A stretch of 64,000 nt of DNA, from NCBI RefSeq assembly GCF_016801775.1, contig NZ_CP069004.1, positions 1,674,001 to 1,738,000 of the forward strand. The letters run 5' to 3'. A program made the position numbers and the translations under genes. Under the pieces are notes generated by a model. That model worked only from the letters and a program-made list of their open reading frames with translations, was not told the DNA's origin and searched no databases. The stretch comes from Sulfitobacter mediterraneus (lineage in GTDB: Bacteria; Pseudomonadota; Alphaproteobacteria; Rhodobacterales; Rhodobacteraceae). This document shows, in pieces, positions 17,399 to 25,766 of the stretch. The stretch's first letter is position 1, and each line of letters begins with the position of its first letter.

Positions 17399-18235
17399 AT
17401 GAACAATAAAATTGCGATACTCGGTGCAGGCGGAAAAATGGGTGCGCGAATTTCGCGAAAAATCCATGAATCTCAATATGATCTGGTTGCGATCGAAATT
17501 TCTGACGAAGGCCGGGAACGCCTTGGCAATGCAGGCATTCCGGTGACCGATGGCGATGATTGGATCAAAACGGTTGATGCTGTTGTGCTTGCCCTGCCGG
17601 ATTCTGTTATCGGGCAGGTCGCGGACAAATTGGTGCCACGCCTCAAGCCTGGCACGATTGTACTGATCCTGGACGCGGCTGCGCCCTATGCCGGGGTCTT
17701 GCCCGAACGCGAGGATATCACCTACTTTATCGGCCATCCGTGTCATCCGCCCATTTTCAACGACGAAACCGATTGGGAGGCCCGCCGCGACTATCACGGC
17801 GGTGTGGCCAATCAAGCCATCGTTTGCGCCTTGATGCAGGGACCAGAGGAACACTACGATATTGGCCGCGAGATTTGTGAAACCATGTGGTCGCCGATCA
17901 TCCGCACGCACCGGGTGACCACCGAACAACTGGCCATTCTTGAGCCGGGCTTGTCCGAGATGGTCGCCATGCCCTTCATCGACGTCATGGTCGAAGCGGT
18001 GGATGAATGCGAAAAGACCTACGACATCGACCGGCAAGCCGCATTTGATTTCCTGATCGGGCATCTCAACGTCGAATTGGCCATGTGGTTCGGATTCTCA
18101 CCCAAAGTGCCGTCTGACGCTGCGCTTCGGTTGATGGAATTTGCCAAGAAAGTGGTGGTCAAGGATGACTGGCGCCGCGCCCTCGACCCCAAAGTGGTCA
18201 AGGAAGCCTCTGAGCTGATCGTTCGCGGCGGTTGA
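17399..18235 (+). CDS. apnO: D-apionate oxidoisomerase (phosphogluconate-dehydrogenase-like)
   Basis: The 278-residue product has an N-terminal NAD-binding motif ILGAGGKMGARISR (GxGxxG at residues 9-15) and a helical C-terminal domain (QAAFDFLIGHLNVELAMWFG) typical of the family annotated as 'phosphogluconate dehydrogenase (decarboxylating) C-terminal'. D-apionate oxidoisomerase belongs to this group; it oxidises D-apionate and moves a hydroxymethyl group to give 3-oxo-isoapionate. A conserved active-site stretch IGHPCHPPIFNDE (around residue 114) is visible. The call leans on that family plus the neighbouring lactonase, kinase and RuBisCO-like genes. The next gene begins 3 nt after its stop, so both form a short operon. 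Confidence 0.8.
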   Translation: MNNKIAILGAGGKMGARISRKIHESQYDLVAIEISDEGRERLGNAGIPVTDGDDWIKTVDAVVLALPDSVIGQVADKLVPRLKPGTIVLILDAAAPYAGVLPEREDITYFIGHPCHPPIFNDETDWEARRDYHGGVANQAIVCALMQGPEEHYDIGREICETMWSPIIRTHRVTTEQLAILEPGLSEMVAMPFIDVMVEAVDECEKTYDIDRQAAFDFLIGHLNVELAMWFGFSPKVPSDAALRLMEFAKKVVVKDDWRRALDPKVVKEASELIVRGG

Positions 18236-18238
18236 TCC

Positions 18239-19072
18239 GTGACGCTTGCAGTTTCCACGGTTCTCTACGATGGCTACAGCTTTGATGCCGGTCTCGCCGA
18301 TATAGCCGAGGCCGGTTTCACGCTGGTCGAACCTGCCTATATTCATGGCTATGTCGATTTTGGTGAGACCGACCTTTCCGAGCCCGCCGCCCGGCAATTG
18401 CGGCACCGCGCCCAGACCGAAGGCCTGGGCATTCGCGCGGTGTCGGCACATCTGGATTTGGGCGAGGCGGACGCGGCAGAAATGCTGCGCCGCCGGGTTC
18501 GTTTTGCGGCGGAACTGGGCGCGGAATTCCTGATCACCAATTCTGCGTCTCATGCCCGAATGGACAGTTTTCGCGCCGCGCTTGAGACTGCGCAAGATGA
18601 ATGCGAGGCAACGGGCGTTGTTCTGGCCCTGGAAAACCCCGGGCACGGGGCGGACAACCTGATTGGTACGCTTGCCGAGGGCAACGCGTTGCTTGACCGG
18701 ATCGGCGCTGATTGGATCGGATTGAACTACGATATCGGCAATGTTTTCACATATTCACGCGGCGCATGTGACCCGCTTGACGATCTGGCCGGTGATCTGC
18801 GGCACGTCGTTCACTACCACCTCAAAGACATTGCAACCGTCGCCGATGATTGGGTGTTTACGCCCATTGGCCAAGGCGATTTGCCCTATGACCAGATCAT
18901 TCCTGCACTGATGCAGCATGGGGATGTCCCCGCCTCGTTGGAAATGCCATTGCGCCTGGCGCGTCCGGGCCGCGCGGATCCGGCGCGGCGCGAACATCCG
19001 TGCAGCCGCACCGAAATTGCGGCGGCCCTCACCACCTCACGCGCATTTTGCCGTAGTTACGGGTTGGTGTGA
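18239..19072 (+). CDS. oiaC: Sugar phosphate isomerase/epimerase-family TIM barrel, possible 3-oxo-isoapionate decarboxylase
   Basis: The 277-residue protein is a xylose-isomerase-like TIM barrel: an N-terminal strand LAVSTVLYDGYSF, the EAGFTLVEPAYIHGY segment, metal-ligand strands VLALENPGHG and IGLNYDIGNVF, and VHYHLKDIA. In apiose pathways 3-oxo-isoapionate decarboxylase (OiaC) comes from this superfamily and yields L-erythrulose without phosphorylation. The position directly after apnO (GTG start 3 nt beyond its stop) supports this, but an isomerase for a downstream tetrose-phosphate is an alternative. The gene's 3' end overlaps the end of the convergent kinase gene by 16 bp. The last third is unusually Arg-rich (RLARPGRADPARREH). 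Confidence 0.5.
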   Translation: MTLAVSTVLYDGYSFDAGLADIAEAGFTLVEPAYIHGYVDFGETDLSEPAARQLRHRAQTEGLGIRAVSAHLDLGEADAAEMLRRRVRFAAELGAEFLITNSASHARMDSFRAALETAQDECEATGVVLALENPGHGADNLIGTLAEGNALLDRIGADWIGLNYDIGNVFTYSRGACDPLDDLAGDLRHVVHYHLKDIATVADDWVFTPIGQGDLPYDQIIPALMQHGDVPASLEMPLRLARPGRADPARREHPCSRTEIAAALTTSRAFCRSYGLV

Positions 19073-20424
19073 TCCCGCACACCGTCGCGCAAGTCACAAA
19101 AAAAGCTGGTGCGCCCCATCTGCCCGCCCTTCAACGCGATCTCTAGCCCGTCTGTTGCCGGATCGTCCGACGCCGCACGAAACATCGCCGCCCCCGGCGA
19201 AACCGGTGCAAGCGCCTCAAGCGCAAATATGTTCAGCTCTTGGGCGGCATGGCTGGAACTGTCGCCGCCGGATATGACAACCCGCGACGCGCCGGTCTGT
19301 GCAATGAGATCTTGCAGAAGTCGGCCAAGGACATGCCCGATGCGACGGTTCGTTTCGTGCAGTGTCAGGCCAGCTGCCGCGACTGACCGCCGGTACCGCT
19401 CAACCGCGGGATCGTCAGGCCCGCGCGCCGTGTAGATCAGCGGGCTTTGCCCAGACTGGAATGCCTTGACTGCAGCGCCGCGCGCGGCGTCCAGCGCCCT
19501 GCGCGATGCCGGACCATCTACAGCAATCTCAGCAGCATCAAGGGCGATCCCGACGAATCCGTGTGAAGTGGCATGTGCAATCTGCGCCGCAGTGACCGCA
19601 GAAACAGAGCCTGACACCGCGAGTATATTCTGCACCGGAGCGAGGCGCGGCAGCGCGGGCGCCGTTGGGATAACGCCGGTCGCGGCCCAATGGGCCACCA
19701 GTGCGTAAGCCACCCCCTGCGAGCCGACCGCGAATTGCGGCGCTTGGCGGTTGTCCCAGATCAACTTGCCGCAACGGGACATGTCAGCCTCGCTCTGCGC
19801 ATCCAAACTGATGATTTCCGCGCCGCTTTGCACGGCATTGGCCAGACAGGACGCAGCCCCTTCATCATCAACCAACGCTGCCAGATCAACCAACCCGAAC
19901 TGCCGCCCGGTCTGGCGTGAGAGGTGCAGCGCAACATCGGATTCCTGCATCGGCGTGACCGGATGCCGGGCCATCACGGGATGCCGGTCCAACCGGTACA
20001 CTTTGGTCGGCGCACCGGCAAAAAGATGGCCAAAGCACTGGTAGCGGCGCATTTGCGGTGCCGCGACGAGGCAGGGCACCCATGCATTGTCAAAAACCCG
20101 CTGGCCAATATCAATGGCCCGGCCAATTGACCCGACCTGCGGGGCGGAATCCAGTGTGGAGCAAACCTTGTAAAGCGCGATCTCCGCCCCGCTCTGATGC
20201 AACCACTCAAAGGCCACTGGCAGATTGGCCTCCATCCATTCTGGCGTTTGCGCCCGCGCCGCCCCCGCAAGTCCAACCGCCCGTGCAGCGCTAAATCGGT
20301 CCCTTTGCTGGTCGGTTGGCGGCTTTAGGAACAAGACCCCGGACACCCCTGCAAAAGCCAATACCTCCAGCACTGCGGCTGATCCGGTGAAGTCGTCACC
20401 ATACCACGCCATCAAGGGGGTCAT
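19057..20424 (-). CDS. oiaK: Four-carbon acid sugar kinase family protein, probable 3-oxo-isoapionate kinase
   Basis: The 455-residue product shows both domains of the DUF1537 / four-carbon acid sugar kinase family. The N-terminal sugar-binding domain has YGDDFTGSAAVLE (8-20). The C-terminal nucleotide-binding domain has ISGGDSSSHAAQELNI and a terminal LKGGQMG motif. Members phosphorylate tetronates and related acids with ATP; OiaK phosphorylates 3-oxo-isoapionate at C4. The gene overlaps the RuBisCO-like gene upstream by 4 bp (ATGA), the same kinase-plus-RuBisCO-like pairing known from apiose clusters. It is the last gene of the minus-strand operon and its stop lies inside the 3' end of the convergent TIM-barrel gene. 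Confidence 0.82.
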   Translation of the reverse strand: MTPLMAWYGDDFTGSAAVLEVLAFAGVSGVLFLKPPTDQQRDRFSAARAVGLAGAARAQTPEWMEANLPVAFEWLHQSGAEIALYKVCSTLDSAPQVGSIGRAIDIGQRVFDNAWVPCLVAAPQMRRYQCFGHLFAGAPTKVYRLDRHPVMARHPVTPMQESDVALHLSRQTGRQFGLVDLAALVDDEGAASCLANAVQSGAEIISLDAQSEADMSRCGKLIWDNRQAPQFAVGSQGVAYALVAHWAATGVIPTAPALPRLAPVQNILAVSGSVSAVTAAQIAHATSHGFVGIALDAAEIAVDGPASRRALDAARGAAVKAFQSGQSPLIYTARGPDDPAVERYRRSVAAAGLTLHETNRRIGHVLGRLLQDLIAQTGASRVVISGGDSSSHAAQELNIFALEALAPVSPGAAMFRAASDDPATDGLEIALKGGQMGRTSFFCDLRDGVRDHTNP

Positions 20425-21668
20425 TGATCAAACGCCTTGATTGCCGCCGCCAGCGCCGGATTGCCCCGCGCCGCTTCGCCGATAGGAATACCATTCATGG
20501 CCGCATCCCATGCCGCCCGCATCGCCCGAACACCGGCGGCCGCGCCGTGGGGGTGGCCTGCAATGCCGCCCCCAGCCGCGTGGATCAGATCTGCGCTGCC
20601 CAATTGCCGATAGGTTTCCGCCGCCTGCAACGGGGTCTGCGCCGAAGAGAAGACAGGCATCGCAAGGCAGGGCGCCTCAGGCCTCAGCGGCGTCAAACAA
20701 GCCCGCGCCGAACGGATCACACTTTCGTCGGCCTCGCAAAATTTGTTGCGCAGCCCGTTTACATGCATGTGGTCCGCACCCGCCAGCCGCCAAAACTTTT
20801 GCCACGCCACGTAAGACCACCCAAGCATCGGTTCACGGCTCAGATATCCCCACCCATTCCGGTGCGCATGGATCGGCAATTCGGAATGCCGCGCCAAGGC
20901 CAACATCCCTGACAGTCCGACAGAGTTGAGCGATACCATCACACAGGTTCCGCCAAAATCCCGTATCAGATCATGCCGGCGGCGCATCTCGTCCACTTCT
21001 CCTGTCAGATTGAATGCAAACATAACCTTGCGGCCCGTCCGGTCTGCGGCGCGGTTGATCACCTCCATGACTGCACGCGCCCGATCTTCGAAGGGGCAGG
21101 CAGGACCATCGGCCTGTAATTCGTCATCCTTGATAAAATCAACGCCAGCTTCGGCAAGGTCCGCAACCATCGCAGCGGTTTGTGTTGGGTCAAGTCCGAC
21201 GGATGGTTTGATAATCGTGCCAATCAAGGGCCGCTTATGCACCCCGCTCAACCGGCGGGTGCCCTCTATGCCAAATTTTGGGCCGGGGTTGTGGCTGGTG
21301 AATGCGGCGGGCACCCGCAGATCCAGAATGCGCAGCCCGGTGAACTGGCGCAGCTCGAACAGATTGCCTGAGATCGTTGCCATCAGATTGGGTAGTGACG
21401 GCCCCAGGTTTTCCAGCGGCCAGGACAGGGTCACCTTGGCCACGGCATAGGATTGCGCCGGGATCGCCCCCGGCAACGAGGGCTGCGCAACGGTGTCTAT
21501 TGTCTCGACATATTCGACCCGCGCTGCGGCGCGTTCGATCAATTCGGGCGTCTCCGATGCCAGTTTCACGAAGGTTCCTGACGATTGCTCTCCTGCCATT
21601 ACGGCGGCGGCATCTGCAGGATCAATCGGGGTTTCGATCAAATAGTCAGCTTCTATTCGGTCACTCAT
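20421..21668 (-). CDS. oiaX: RuBisCO-like protein, probable 3-oxo-isoapionate-4-phosphate decarboxylase
   Basis: The 415-residue product has the RuBisCO large-chain fold: SGNLFEL (100-106), GTIIKPSVGL (150-159) with the catalytic lysine K154, and DFIKDDELQ (177-185), where K180, D182 and E183 match the carbamylated lysine and magnesium ligands. The magnesium site is therefore intact. In apiose pathways RuBisCO-like proteins act as decarboxylase (OiaX) or transcarboxylase/hydrolase (OiaT) on 3-oxo-isoapionate 4-phosphate; I favour OiaX but sequence reading alone does not separate them. The ATG at 21668 overlaps the end of apnL by 8 bp; the longer open frame to 21803 lies within apnL and is not family-like. 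Confidence 0.8.
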   Translation of the reverse strand: MSDRIEADYLIETPIDPADAAAVMAGEQSSGTFVKLASETPELIERAAARVEYVETIDTVAQPSLPGAIPAQSYAVAKVTLSWPLENLGPSLPNLMATISGNLFELRQFTGLRILDLRVPAAFTSHNPGPKFGIEGTRRLSGVHKRPLIGTIIKPSVGLDPTQTAAMVADLAEAGVDFIKDDELQADGPACPFEDRARAVMEVINRAADRTGRKVMFAFNLTGEVDEMRRRHDLIRDFGGTCVMVSLNSVGLSGMLALARHSELPIHAHRNGWGYLSREPMLGWSYVAWQKFWRLAGADHMHVNGLRNKFCEADESVIRSARACLTPLRPEAPCLAMPVFSSAQTPLQAAETYRQLGSADLIHAAGGGIAGHPHGAAAGVRAMRAAWDAAMNGIPIGEAARGNPALAAAIKAFDQ

Positions 21669-23412
21669 CTGCGCGGCTCCGGTTTTGAGGCAAAGGTCTG
21701 TCTGGATGCATAGAGATGTGGCAGGACATCGCAGGCAGCACGCGATGGGTGCCTGCGGCGGCGTCTGTGCCAACCAACAAAGTGCCAATGGGCGAAATGC
21801 CATCGGGCAACGTCTGCGAGGTAAGACTGCAATTTGCGGTTATCGCTGTTGTGCCTGCGCAGAGGCGGTAAACACCGTTGTCATAGGCCGCTGTCACATT
21901 ACGCCCTGACAAACCTGCCAACTGGCCAACCACATGGCCAATCGGATGCAGGCGCCGGTTTTGGTCAGCGATAGAAAACGGACCATCCAGCGCCCCGAGG
22001 CAGATCGCCTCCGCCCCGGCACGGGCTGCAAGGGTTGCCGCAGCGACGGCATATGCGGCACCAAAGCTGGTGCGCTGCCGAGGATCATCATCGGTCATGG
22101 TCATCTGTGCGCCATCCGGGTTGGGCAGCAGCCCATCTGCATGCGGATTGCTGCGCATCGCGATCGCCACCAGACCAAGTCGATATGCCCGATCAACGGC
22201 TATGGCGCAGGCACTGCGCATCACGTGGCGCAACCCCGTGAGGGTTTCAAGAACGGATTGATCATCGGCGGAATGCACAATTGCGGCATTGCCATGGGTT
22301 ACATACGCCCCCAGTCCTCCAGGTGGCCGGCGACGGTTCAGCTCCGTGAAATGGGTCAAGGCGCCAACGCCCAAACCTGCGCCTCGAAAGGCTTGCGCGG
22401 CAAGGTCGGCAGCCGCGGCAAGGCCAAGCCCCGAAGGGACGGCCCCATCCGGCGGCAGCCGTTTGAGATACCCCGAAGGAAGCGCAACAACATGTGCCAC
22501 TTCAACGCCCGCGTCTCTCAGATCTTGGGCAAGTCCGCGCATAAAATATTCGGCCCGCGCCGGATCGGGCGGCAGGATAATCTCTGCATCAATGGGGGTG
22601 CCACCGGACAGATTGCCCAATTCAGCATCCGTCCAAGGTGCATCTGAATCAAACCGGACCAACCGTCGCGCGCCTTTCGGAAGGGCCGTCTGGGGGGCCG
22701 GTTTGCCCGCGACAAGCAAGATCTCCGGCATCCGGACGCTGCGCGGTTGGGTGGTCTTGACCGTTGCCATTTTTTGCGGTGCGCCAGTGATCTTGACGGT
22801 CACGCGCTGGCAAATCACCTCCCCTGCTTCAAACCGTCTGGGACGCGGATCGGCAAGTGGCGGACAATAGGCCTTGAAGGATGCATCAGACCAGTTCCGC
22901 TGATCCTCCAACTCAAAAACCTCGCCCTCAAAAGTGAGGGCAACCTTTGCCGACTGCACGGTATATTCGATGCCCTGCATATCGAAAAACGGCTGTTCGG
23001 GGCTGATCAGCTCTGGAAACCTCGCCAATTCAACCCTACCGTTTGAATGCAGGACGTTTGCAGATCTCCCGGCAAGATCGTCGATGGGGAACAAGACATT
23101 GAACCCGGCGCGATTGACCTCAAAGGCCCGCCTGCTGGTCAGCGACATCTCAAGTGAGATCAAACCGCTGTCTTGCGCCGTGACCGACAGACAGCTCTCG
23201 AAATTGTCCGCAAACACCTCGCGACGGGTCCAATGAAACTGCTCTGGCGTTGTGGTTTGGACCTCTTCGACATCCTGTGATGGCAAGACTTCCCACTTAA
23301 GACCACGAACCGCAAAGAACACCGAGTGCAGGATATTGACCCCGCCCCAAGAAAGATCGCGCAGACCCGCGCCTGCCGTCGAAAACGTCAGTTGGTTGAG
23401 GTTCACTGCCAA
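21661..23412 (-). CDS. apnL: D-apionate lactonase (probable)
   Basis: The 583-residue protein has an N-terminal beta-rich domain (about 1-210; GVNILHSVFFAVRGLKWEV, then a strand-rich region to ICQRVTVKITG), a middle TIM-barrel-like domain (about 230-500; EYFMRGLAQDLRDAGVEVAH, VGALTHFTELNRR) and a short C-terminal beta domain, without signal peptide. This three-part layout is that of D-apionate lactonase, which opens D-apionolactone to D-apionate, and it heads an operon with RuBisCO-like and kinase genes. The start codon appears to be TTG (23412) or GTG (23406); no ATG is available and no strong ribosome site is visible, so the exact start is uncertain. A TGGTAT operator-like site lies 35 nt upstream. 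Confidence 0.72.
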   Translation of the reverse strand: MAVNLNQLTFSTAGAGLRDLSWGGVNILHSVFFAVRGLKWEVLPSQDVEEVQTTTPEQFHWTRREVFADNFESCLSVTAQDSGLISLEMSLTSRRAFEVNRAGFNVLFPIDDLAGRSANVLHSNGRVELARFPELISPEQPFFDMQGIEYTVQSAKVALTFEGEVFELEDQRNWSDASFKAYCPPLADPRPRRFEAGEVICQRVTVKITGAPQKMATVKTTQPRSVRMPEILLVAGKPAPQTALPKGARRLVRFDSDAPWTDAELGNLSGGTPIDAEIILPPDPARAEYFMRGLAQDLRDAGVEVAHVVALPSGYLKRLPPDGAVPSGLGLAAAADLAAQAFRGAGLGVGALTHFTELNRRRPPGGLGAYVTHGNAAIVHSADDQSVLETLTGLRHVMRSACAIAVDRAYRLGLVAIAMRSNPHADGLLPNPDGAQMTMTDDDPRQRTSFGAAYAVAAATLAARAGAEAICLGALDGPFSIADQNRRLHPIGHVVGQLAGLSGRNVTAAYDNGVYRLCAGTTAITANCSLTSQTLPDGISPIGTLLVGTDAAAGTHRVLPAMSCHISMHPDRPLPQNRSRADE

Positions 23413-23447
23413 GGGCTCAGACTTTTCTCGAAAAACAAAAGATCACC

Positions 23448-23462
23448 TGATTATACCAGTTG
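23448..23462 (-). promoter_or_regulatory. Putative GntR operator upstream of the apnL-oiaX-oiaK operon
   Basis: Read on the minus strand the site is CAACTGGTATAATCA, 13/15 identical to the site upstream of the ABC transporter operon (8754-8768). It lies 35 nt before the apnL start. The shared extended core CAACTGGTATRAT argues for one regulator acting at both operons. Confidence 0.6.
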
Positions 23463-23543
23463 CCTCTTGAATATGGGCTGGGTGTTCATTTGTCAATCAA
23501 TCGGGGCCGCTGGGCCGATTGCGCGGGACCACGCTGCGATCGG

Positions 23544-23933
23544 CTACTGGCCGTTTCGGGCGATGGCCTGCTCAAAACTCGCAAGTGCGTTGGGAAAGCC
23601 GATGGTCACGCTGTCTTCATTCTCGTCGCAGATCGCCGCCCATGGCCGCCCCGCCATGAACCCGCCGTAGGTCAGGACAAAACCATTGAGCATCGGCAGG
23701 GTGATCCTCTGTGTCTCGCCGGTACGGTGCTCTACCCCGGCGTTGGCCCAATCAGCCGCCGTCGGCTCTGCGTTTCCGAGCAACATCAACTGTTCATTGC
23801 GCTCCGCAATCTTGGCCCGCCATATCCCCGGTGAGGCGCTGCCGCGCAGGTATCCAACCACTGGCGGCGCGGGGGCTGGCAGATAGTATTGGTTCAACAC
23901 AGCGCGAAGCTGTAGAAAAAGGTTATGGTCCAT
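23544..23933 (-). CDS. Uncharacterised small protein near the T6SS locus
   Basis: I do not recognise this protein. From the ATG at 23933 it has 129 residues; a TTG seven codons earlier (23954) is an alternative start. It has no signal peptide or membrane helix. It contains a Pro/Ala-rich stretch near the N-terminus (YYLPAPAPPVVGYL), a polar middle (KIAERNEQLMLLGNAEP), and a Trp/Gly-containing C-terminal half (NGFVLTYGGFMAGRPWAAI). It lies 185 bp downstream of the membrane-anchored M15-type peptidase gene on the same strand, so co-transcription is possible. A T6SS immunity or adaptor role would be speculation. Confidence 0.5.
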   Translation of the reverse strand: MDHNLFLQLRAVLNQYYLPAPAPPVVGYLRGSASPGIWRAKIAERNEQLMLLGNAEPTAADWANAGVEHRTGETQRITLPMLNGFVLTYGGFMAGRPWAAICDENEDSVTIGFPNALASFEQAIARNGQ

Positions 23934-24118
23934 CGCATTGTCCAATTTGCGCAAAGAGACACGGCAGGCCTCTGGCCGCCACAGATCACCGCCCGCCTCT
24001 GAGCGCAGAAATTTCGCTTGCTCTATGGGCCGGATTTACTCCGCCCCTCTACTCTACGCAGGCCGATCTTAGCACAATCACAAGGAAAAGTCGCGGGACG
24101 GGCAATCGTCCTGTCAGA

Positions 24119-24976
24119 TCAAAGCTGTCCGTCCTTGATCCATTGGTCCAGCAATTGACGGCTGACCTCAAAATGCATGCTGTCTTCGCGCCCCCATGCG
24201 GCGCCCCAGACCCAGCCTTCGCTGCGGAAAAAATCAGCCAGAATGGTCAAGCCCAGCTGGGTCTTGCCATCGCCCAATGTGTCGAGCACTCCGTCGATGT
24301 TCAGATCTACCGCGAGGCCAAAGGAATGGGTCGATGCCCGTCCTCGCGTGCCGCGGATCTGCCGGACACATAATGCCCCTGCGGTGTTGATCCGCGCATA
24401 AAGATCAGGGTCGGTCACCTGAATATTCTGCATGATCTTATGCAAGGACTCGATGGCCGGTTTGAGCATCCGAACCCGAATGGGACCGACCTTTTCGGTG
24501 ACCAGTTTCCCCTTCAATCGGGGGTTTGTCATCGCTTCGCAATTGTCCGACAACACTTCGCGCGGTGGGCCGAACACCTTGGTCAGATGCCGCGGACCGG
24601 CAATGACCAAACCCTCGTTCACCTTGCGCCGGTTCGCAATCAGAACAACCTGCGCGTATGAATCTATGATCTCATTTGGTCCGCTTTGGCGAAAGGTATC
24701 GGCATCATCGGGCACCGAATTCAACCCGCCGCCGCCTCCCATCGGCGCACGCGATGCCTGCGCTGCGACATTGGACAATTCCGAGCTAAGCTCTTCAATC
24801 TGGATTTGCAGATCCTCGACCCGCTGGTTGAGCATCTCAATCTCGATACGGGCACCGGAATCAATGGCGGGGCCGTCGATCAGGTTCTCTTCGACCAGCA
24901 CAGCAGGCAATAGCAGCCAAATGACCGGCGCGATGACAATCGCGAGGCTGATGAGGATCGCTGGAAGCAAGCGCAT
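24119..24976 (-). CDS. Membrane-anchored M15-type peptidase (D-Ala-D-Ala carboxypeptidase/endopeptidase-like)
   Basis: Started at the ATG at 24976, the protein has 285 residues: an N-terminal membrane helix (about 4-28), a coiled-coil-like segment (44-72, Leu/Glu-rich), a Gly-rich linker (80-85), and a C-terminal domain with the M15 zinc motif STHSFGLAVD (215-224; H217, D224) and REDSMHFE (263-270; H268). M15 enzymes cleave cross-links or stem peptides of peptidoglycan. The helix would tether it to the inner membrane facing the periplasm. The gene is divergent from the OmpA-like/PpkA pair of the T6SS, so local cell-wall opening for the secretion apparatus is a reasonable guess. The long N-terminal extension of the open frame crosses the promoter region and is rejected. 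Confidence 0.8.
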   Translation of the reverse strand: MRLLPAILISLAIVIAPVIWLLLPAVLVEENLIDGPAIDSGARIEIEMLNQRVEDLQIQIEELSSELSNVAAQASRAPMGGGGGLNSVPDDADTFRQSGPNEIIDSYAQVVLIANRRKVNEGLVIAGPRHLTKVFGPPREVLSDNCEAMTNPRLKGKLVTEKVGPIRVRMLKPAIESLHKIMQNIQVTDPDLYARINTAGALCVRQIRGTRGRASTHSFGLAVDLNIDGVLDTLGDGKTQLGLTILADFFRSEGWVWGAAWGREDSMHFEVSRQLLDQWIKDGQL

Positions 24977-25153
24977 GATCTGAGGTCCACAAGATGCTGC
25001 CGAAACAGGATAGTGTGAGTAAAGCCTGCTTCGGCCTTGCGGCCAAGCGGAAACCACCTCAGAGTTGAACACCCGCCTCAAAAACGTTGTGAGACAGGGC
25101 AGCCTAGGATAGACTTTGCATATTATCCCGATCCCTTTGAAAGGAAGCGCGTT

Positions 25154-25732
25154 ATGATTTCTCGCAGTAGAACATGTATGGGTGTAACGCTTGCAGTTGC
25201 AATTTCTGCGATGCCATTGACCTTTGCCGCCGCGCAGACCTCTTCTGAGATGACCGCAGAAGAGATCACTCAGGCTTTCGAAAAACAAAAGACCCGTGGT
25301 CTTGTTCTGGTGCCCGCAGACGGGTCAGACACAGGTGCAACAACGGAAACTGCGGCGGTCAAACCGGCACAGACCACCTATTCCCAGGTTGCCAAGGCAG
25401 ATCAGGTGAACATCAAGATCAAGTTCGATTTTGACAGTGCCTCGTTGCGGGATGACCAGAAATCGAAGCTCGACACGCTGTGCCAGGTGATGAATGCGGT
25501 TGACGTCAAACTGTTTCAGATCGTCGGTCACACCGACAGTTCAGGGTCTGCGTCCTATAACAAGAACCTGTCATTGCTGCGCGCTCAAGAGGTCAAGCGC
25601 CATCTGGTGAACGAATGCGCCGTTGATGAAAACCGCCTCGAAGCGATTGGTCTGGGCGAAAGTGCACCTTTTGACACCTCCGATCCCCGCAGCGATGACA
25701 ACCGGCGCGTTGAATTTCAGGCATTAGGTTGA
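25154..25732 (+). CDS. OmpA-family periplasmic/outer-membrane protein
   Basis: The 192-residue product begins with a signal peptide (1-27, cleavage after TFAAA) and has a C-terminal OmpA-like peptidoglycan-binding domain (about 75-190): IKFDFDSASLRDDQKSKLD, IVGHTDSSGSASYNKNLSLL and GLGESAPFD, with a final DNRRVEF motif. No lipobox or beta-barrel is evident, so it is probably a soluble or loosely attached wall-binding protein. The ATG is supported by AAGGAAG 7 nt upstream; an upstream in-frame start is rejected. It precedes ppkA by 34 nt, which suggests co-expression, and it may help anchor T6SS components to the wall. Confidence 0.85.
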   Translation: MISRSRTCMGVTLAVAISAMPLTFAAAQTSSEMTAEEITQAFEKQKTRGLVLVPADGSDTGATTETAAVKPAQTTYSQVAKADQVNIKIKFDFDSASLRDDQKSKLDTLCQVMNAVDVKLFQIVGHTDSSGSASYNKNLSLLRAQEVKRHLVNECAVDENRLEAIGLGESAPFDTSDPRSDDNRRVEFQALG

Positions 25733-25766
25733 TGGGCCTCGCCGTCTCTGCGGCAGCGACAGCACC

